This document shows, one piece after another, positions 58,836 through 64,000 of a stretch of DNA of 64,000 nucleotides. A model generated the notes under the pieces. It worked only from the letters and a program-made list of their open reading frames with translations, had not been told where the DNA came from and searched no databases. Every line of letters starts with the position of its first letter. Position 1 is the first letter of the stretch. Origin of the DNA: Sophora flavescens (Eukaryota > Streptophyta > Magnoliopsida > Fabales > Fabaceae). The stretch lies in the NCBI GenBank assembly GCA_030762895.1, contig CM061063.1:73653836-73717835 (forward strand). Reading direction: 5' to 3'. Position numbers and translations under genes: made by a program.

Positions 58836-60324
58836 AAATACCCCAAATTTAAACTTTGCTTGTCCCCAAGCAAACTAAAACTCAAAAATCAAAAAGACTC
58901 AAGACATGGCAAGCTCAAGGATTCAATCAACTTTCGCACAGGTTTCAAGCAATTCATCAAAATAATTTTTCCTTCAATGTTCCCCCCTTTCAAGCAAAGC
59001 AATCCCCACAATCATTTATTCTGAACAATTGAGAATTTCATCATTCAAACAATCATTAATCTAAGCAAGGGATCCAAGTTACACACAAGAGGGAGATCAC
59101 CAAATTCAAACAACTGCCTTCCTCACAAGGGCATTTAGTGTTCACTCAATCGCTCAGTTTGTGTCAGGCTAACAACATTTCACTCAATTTCACTTTTAAG
59201 AGCACTTCTCATAAATTTGATTTTCATCTCCAAATGATTCCCACAGAAAACATGCATGCAACATCAAAAGGTCTTTTATGGGTTGTAATGGGGCCTGGCT
59301 AAGGGTAGGATATACAAAAATACTGGGCTGAAGTCCCTAGGAACTAAGAGAGCATGAAACACTTCAAAACATTGAAATTCCAATCAAGTTCCTTTTCTCA
59401 TTCATCTTTTCATTTGCCTTGGGTGACTACAGCCTTTTTATTCAAATACTTTTATTTTTATCATTTTCATTTTTTTTTACATTTTTTTTCTCTTTTTATT
59501 TATATATATATATATTTTTTCTTTGGCCTTTGACTCCAACCTTTTTATTTTATTTTATTTTATTTTATTTTTTCAATCCCAAACAGCACATATCACACCT
59601 TGTAGCCACCCCAACCTTAGTTTCTTGCACCCATTCTCTTTCTAAGATTCCATACTCTCCTAATCCTAAGATCGGGTTAACATGGTTTTTCTAGATTTAC
59701 GGCTTGTAACATAAGGTTAACAAGAATTAACAAGCTAATTAGGCTCAAAGGGCTAACTAGGGAACATGCATTAGGAATTATTATTTTTAGGCTAAGTAGC
59801 TATGTACAAAGAAAATGCCTAAATCATTTGAAGCAAACACATAATCATGCAAACCAAAAAGAGATTCAAGCAAATTCAGGAAAGTGCAACTTGAAAGTGA
59901 TTCTCACAGTCAAAAACATGTTGGAGGCTCAAAACCTCACCTGGACATTCATGCAAATTGTTTGACAGAGATTCTATCCCTAGTGTGTGCTTCCCATCAC
60001 CCCAAACTTATCATAAATCATGCAATCACAACAAAATCTCAAAGTTTAGTTTCCAATCACATGGGGATCACTTAAATTTTTTTTTCAGCCTAGGGGGAAA
60101 ACATCCAACACATAATATGCAATCAATCTATGCAAAATTCAATCAAATCCAGTAAACTTGCCAACACAGGACTCAATACAACTCCTGAGCTTCTCAAATT
60201 ATTCAGGAGCTTTATTGAAAACAAAACAGAAATAAAGCAAGGAAAAGAAAATTAAAAAGAGTAAGGTTCAGAAAAACTCATTGGAGGCGGTTCCACCAGG
60301 ATCCCACTGTCTGTGATACACTGG
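58836..60324 (-). other. B interior, PPT and noncoding 3' region
   Basis: PPT on the minus strand is TTTGGGGTATTT before TGATAAG. The rest is noncoding, with T-rich tracts (59440-59570). Confidence 0.65.
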
Positions 60325-61188
60325 CTAAGGGATGCTCAAATTGCGGTACGATCCTCCCGGATCCCATGGCCTACAGCATAAGTATGAGAGCGGCCGCTTG
60401 ATAATCTTGGTAACTCTGCCAAGTGCGGCGGACTTCTCACTCCCCTTCAGGTCACAGTTGACTTCTTTCTCAACTTTGTCCATAAAATCCTCCCAATAGA
60501 AGTGGGGTTCAACCTCTTGAAATGGCCACAGTGAAAAATCCAAAGGCTTGAACTCCATCACCGGTGGTTCCACAGGGGGAGGTGGCAGATAGGTAGCTGG
60601 GGTCTCCGGTGCTGCTTCAACTTCTTCAAGGTCTTCATCCATTGCTTTACCAGATTCATCACTTGTTAAACCTGCAGAAATATCAGCACACACCACAGAA
60701 AGGTTGGAGTTAGTACAGTCAGTAAATACAGTACAAGAAACTGAGGAGGGTGGCTGCTCAATGGATGACATATTTGGAGTAGCCATGATGTCAAGAGCTT
60801 CGGATGAACAATCAGCTTCACTCACACTATCACCCTGCAAAATAGAATCAAGAAACTCAGTACAAACAGCACACGGGTTAGTGTCAGTACAGTCAGTACA
60901 TGTAGTAAAAGAAACTGAATTAGTAAAGGTCTGATTGTCTGGAATTTCAGCGCACGGTTCATCCATATCATCACTTTCAACACATGCATTTGATTCCACA
61001 TGTTCTTCATTATCCTCAAGCTTTTTGCCTTGATTGTCAGGATGGAATGTATAAACTCGAGGCCAATAAGTAGCATCTGTCAGAATGGGGCATGCCTCAT
61101 ACAGGTGCTCAGGAGAGCCGCACATGCCACAAAACTGTGTCTGCTGAAACAATTGCTTCAAATAAGTGAGCTTATCAGTAAGATCCAT
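60325..61188 (-). CDS. Zinc-knuckle, Cys-rich acidic protein of element B, 287 residues
   Basis: Starts about 70 bp from the PBS, where gag begins, but is not a full gag: no capsid-like domain. Residues 20-33 form a complete CX2CX4HX4C knuckle (CGMCGSPEHLYEAC). About 60-195 is acidic and carries two related Cys-rich blocks (SFTTCTDCTDTNPCAVC and SCTVFTDCTNSNLSVVC), matched at DNA level by GTACAGTCAGTA repeats near 60714 and 60890. A proline-rich stretch YLPPPPVEPPVMEFKPLDF and a C-terminal KIIKRPLSYLCC region follow. Open with no stop. Possibly a truncated gag C-terminus serving a non-autonomous element; function unknown. Confidence 0.65.
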   Translation of the reverse strand: MDLTDKLTYLKQLFQQTQFCGMCGSPEHLYEACPILTDATYWPRVYTFHPDNQGKKLEDNEEHVESNACVESDDMDEPCAEIPDNQTFTNSVSFTTCTDCTDTNPCAVCTEFLDSILQGDSVSEADCSSEALDIMATPNMSSIEQPPSSVSCTVFTDCTNSNLSVVCADISAGLTSDESGKAMDEDLEEVEAAPETPATYLPPPPVEPPVMEFKPLDFSLWPFQEVEPHFYWEDFMDKVEKEVNCDLKGSEKSAALGRVTKIIKRPLSYLCCRPWDPGGSYRNLSIP

Positions 61189-61252
61189 AACCAGACAAAT
61201 TCAGCAAAAATGTTTTTTTTCCCTTTATTTATTTTCTGCTAATAACACAACA

Positions 61253-61279
61253 AGAGTCCCCGGCAACGGTGCCAATTTT
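61253..61279 (-). other. B primer-binding site
   Basis: Minus strand TTGGCACCGTTGCCGGGGAC, a variant of the Athila PBS, four to five bases from the LTR. Confidence 0.8.
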
Positions 61280-62432
61280 TGGTCGCGTCGCCACGCGCCA
61301 AAAAGCGAGCGATTTACAAAATAATGTAGATATGGAGCGACAACTCGGATATTGTCTCTCAAGGACTCTTAGGTTGCTATTATTAACAGAAAATCAGTTT
61401 TGGGGGGTTGGAGTGAATGCAAATAAGAAATAAGGCAAAACAGAGCAATGAAAACAAGGCAGTTCAAAGAGATTAACAAATAGCTAAAGACGATCAACCT
61501 ACTGTCCTCGGTTTCCCACTATCATTGGTTCATGTAATTCCAAGCCCTAAGCAGATTCTAATCCCCTTTCGGTTGTAGCAACAATTAACAAACGAAATCG
61601 CTACTACGGATATATGTTCCTATTCCCGAATTAAACAAACGGGGTTAAGCCCTCATGAACTAAACGAACATGAACGAACACACGCGAATTAAACAAACGC
61701 GATTAAGTATAGGAATATAACATCACCGAAATGAATCAACACAACACTATACACTCCTGAATTAAACAAACAGAAACATACAGCATCGCATTGAAAAGAG
61801 AAAAGCATTCAAAACAGGGATTCCAAAACCTCAAGTGTGGTAATGGAAACCAATCACAGTAGATTAATCTAGGAGACTAGTTCTCCATTACAAAAGTGAA
61901 ACAGCTATCTAAACTAAAAGAAAAACAAAAAAAACAAGATAAAAGATCCTCTTCAGTTCTCGCTAAAACGCTTAAATACAATTTCTGGATTCCGCTGGCT
62001 CGCGAGACGAACACTGTCTCGCGAGGCGAATCTTGCAGCGTTTGCTCTTCTCGCGAGGCGAAGTACGGCTCGCATGGTGAGGAATGGAAAGGTCATGGCT
62101 TCTGGTCTTCACTCTCGCGAGGCGAGGATTGGATTCGTGGGGCGACACAGAAAGGATGCAAATTTTCTGGCACGGTCACCTTCAGGTTCGCGAGGCGAAT
62201 GCCTTCTCGCGGGGCGAAAGCTCCAGATTTATTTCTTTTTATTAACCTGAAAACAGAAAATAGCATAAGTGCGTTATTTAACTCTAAATCAACTAAATTA
62301 ACCTAAAAATACTTTACAGACTCAAAATACTGCTTAAAGACAATCAAGTCTAATTTGGGCGAAAATGATATAAAATTAGCACAAAACCACGGTCATACTA
62401 GCTATAAAACTAGATGAGGCAGCGGCTTATCA
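61280..62432 (-). repeat. B right (5') LTR, 1153 bp
   Basis: TGGTCGCGTCGCC ... GGCTTATCA. Uninterrupted partner of 49741-50573 plus 58506-58835. TCGCGAGGCGAA array at 61995-62215. Confidence 0.92.
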
Positions 62433-62486
62433 TTTGCCTCCCAAGAAGCGCTTCTTTAACGTCACTAGCTTGACGGGCAGGTGATC

Positions 62487-64000
62487 TCAAGGATCACGAA
62501 GGCGCATAGCTGTGGTCAATATCTCGATGTCACCACCCAAGTAGGCCTTGAGCCTTTGGCCATTGACTTTGAAGGTCCTTTTTGAAGTAGGATCCTCCAC
62601 TTCTATAGCTCCATGAGATGAGACTTCTTTGACAATGAACGGTCCCGACCACTTAGACTTCAACTTGCCCGAAAACAATCTCAGCCGGGAATTGAATAAT
62701 AAAACATGTTGTCCCGGCTAAAATTCTTTCATCACGATCTTCTTGTCATGATAAGTCTTGACTCGCTGCTTGTAAATAGCTGCATTCTCATATGCATTAA
62801 GGCGCATCTCTTCTAATTCATGCAGCTGATGGACTCTTTTCTCGCCCGCAAAAGTGGCATCAAAATTCAAGAACTTCAACGCCCAAAAGGCTCGATGCTC
62901 CAACTCTACGGGTAGATGACATGCCTTCCCATAGACCATCTGAAGCGGAGATAACCCCAAAGAAGTTTTTAATGCAGTCCGGTAAGCGCACAAGGCATCG
63001 TTAAGCTTCTTTGGCCAATCTTTTCTTGAAGTGGCCACAGTTTTTTCCAGAATTCGCTTAATCTCCCGGTTAGAGACCTCCGCTTGCCCATTTGTTTGCG
63101 GATGATATGAAGATGCCACCTTATGCCTCACATCATACTTGGTCAACACATTTTTCAGTTGTGAGTTGCAGAAGTGAGATCCTCCATCACTTATAAGGAC
63201 CCTTGGGACACCGAACCGGGCAAAAATGTTCTTTTTGATGAACTTAATTACTGTTTGTGCATCATTCTTCGGTGTTGCAACGGCCTCCACCCATTTGGAA
63301 ACATAGTCCACCGCCACCAAGATATATTGATTGGAGAATGAAGGTGGAAGTGGACCCATAAAATCTATGCCCCAACAATCAAATACTTCAACCTCCGATA
63401 TGTTTTGGAGTGGCATCTCATCCCTTTTAGATATGTTCCCGGTCCTTTGGCATTTGTCACAGCTCTTCACATGATTGTAAAAGTCCTTGAAGATTGAGGG
63501 CCAAAAGAGCCCAGATTGGAGGACCTTTGCACCTGTCCTCTCCCCATTGTCATGTCCACCATATGGATAGTTATGGAAATGCCACAAAATACTCTTCGCT
63601 TCCTCTTGACTAACACACCTCCTCCATAAGCCATCCGGTCCAACCTTGAACAAAAATGGGACATCCCACATGAAATGGTTGGCATCCCGGAAGAAATTTT
63701 TCTTTTGTTGCCAAGTGAGGTGCTCTGGAAGAGTGTTGGCCGCCTTGAAATTTGCCATGTCGGCAAACCATGGTCTTTCATGCACTAGAAATAAGGCCTC
63801 ATCCGGGAACTCATCCCGAATGTCCTTTTCTTTTGAAGTAACCTCTTCATTCACTAACCGAGATAAGTGGTCAGCCACCATATTTTCGCTGCCCTTTTTG
63901 TCCTTAATGACTAAGTCAAATTCCTGCAACAATAGAATCCACCTTATGAGTCTTGGTTTTGAATCTAACTTAGTCAACAAATATTTAATTACAGCATGAT
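62487..64000 (-). pseudogene. Athila-like pol C-terminal half of A1: RNase H end and integrase (partial, one nonsense codon)
   Basis: The frame is open from the window edge to TAG 62718-62720, and the same frame continues to 62487. At the start is the RNase H tail (VIKDKKGSENMVADHLSRL). The integrase zinc domain has WHFHNYPYGGH and CDKCQ. The catalytic core has DCWGIDFMGPLP, VLISDGGSHFCN and NGQAEVSNREIKRIL, so D, D and E are all present. The C-terminal SRLRLFSGKLKSKWSGPF domain is split off by the TAG. It inserts retrotransposon cDNA into chromosomes. The RT portion lies outside the window. Order RT-RH-INT marks it as Ty3/gypsy. Confidence 0.9.

Larger units (their letters stand above)
49741..62432 (-). 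mobile_element. Athila-like family B element (interrupted by A2)
   Basis: Left LTR 49741-50573 plus 58506-58835; interior 58836-61279; right LTR 61280-62432. LTR ends are TGGTCGCG and CTTATCA. TSD TTTGC. PBS on the minus strand, GGCACCGTTGCCGGGGACTC, precedes the right LTR. It encodes only one 287-residue ORF, so it is non-autonomous. Confidence 0.9.
47690..64000 (-). mobile_element. Outer Athila-like element A1 (interrupted; continues past window)
   Basis: Minus strand. A truncated 3' LTR (47690-47977), PPT and 3' noncoding region (to 49740) lie left of the nested element B (49741-62432). The pol end resumes at 62433 and runs off the window. Its LTR end and 3' region match those of A2, so A1 and A2 are one family. 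TTTGC at 49736-49740 and 62433-62437 marks the insertion of B. Confidence 0.85.

Overview
This is a 64 kb piece of an AT-rich nuclear genome from a flowering plant. The evidence is GT-AG introns, plant-type Ty1/copia and Ty3/gypsy LTR retrotransposons, a plant hAT transposon, a TRIM element, and one well-preserved plant gene: a hydroxyproline O-arabinosyltransferase of the HPAT/RDN1 family. It looks like a eudicot, plausibly a legume, but the sequence alone does not settle the species. Most of the window is transposable elements, many nested, so only one host gene is confidently intact.

Layout. 1-11575: a Ty3/gypsy element on the plus strand with very long LTRs (the left one cut by the window edge), no surviving gag-pol, and a near-intact hAT transposon (2072-5530, perfect 8-bp target-site duplication) inside it. 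It sits in an older copia pol fragment (11581-11926). 12061-13293: a degenerate copia gag-protease piece. 14375 to about 25860: a decayed copia element (5' LTR, PBS, mutated gag-pol at 20252-24330) whose leader carries a 3.8 kb AT-rich tandem-repeat insertion ending in a Helitron-like CTAG terminus. A 912-bp TIR element lies near its 3' end, and no 3' LTR is visible. 26985-27240: a possible LEA-like remnant. 28579-35039: the HPAT gene, with eight coding exons giving 360 residues, a leader with several tiny upstream ORFs, and a 407-bp TRIM in its last intron. 35287-35598: a LINE reverse-transcriptase scrap. 36-40 kb: mostly noncoding, with a 98-bp tandem array and a TA microsatellite.

40428-46802 is the most interesting object: a minus-strand Ty3/gypsy-type element (597-bp LTRs, PBS, PPT, near-perfect TSD) with no recognizable gag or pol. 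Where gag should be it carries an open, signal-peptide-bearing two-LysM protein gene with a TATA-like box, oriented as the element. It also carries an antisense coiled-coil ORF near its 3' LTR and two GC-rich tandem arrays. A diverged tandem copy of the host flank at about 47250-47500 shows the empty site.

47690-64000: three nested minus-strand Athila-like elements. The outer element (A1, with the integrase end of pol at 62487-64000) is interrupted at 49741-62432 by a second family (B, TSD TTTGC). B's left LTR is interrupted at 50574-58500 by another A-family element (A2, TSD GCTTC). A2 keeps broken gag and protease but lacks reverse transcriptase and integrase. B has only a 287-residue zinc-knuckle ORF. 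A-family LTRs and 3' regions carry arrays of a CACGGCCGTGA-type palindrome; B-family LTRs carry arrays of TCGCGAGGCGAA.

The mobile elements form a stratigraphy of insertions around one functional glycosyltransferase gene. The captured LysM gene is the clearest case of new coding potential made by a transposon here.
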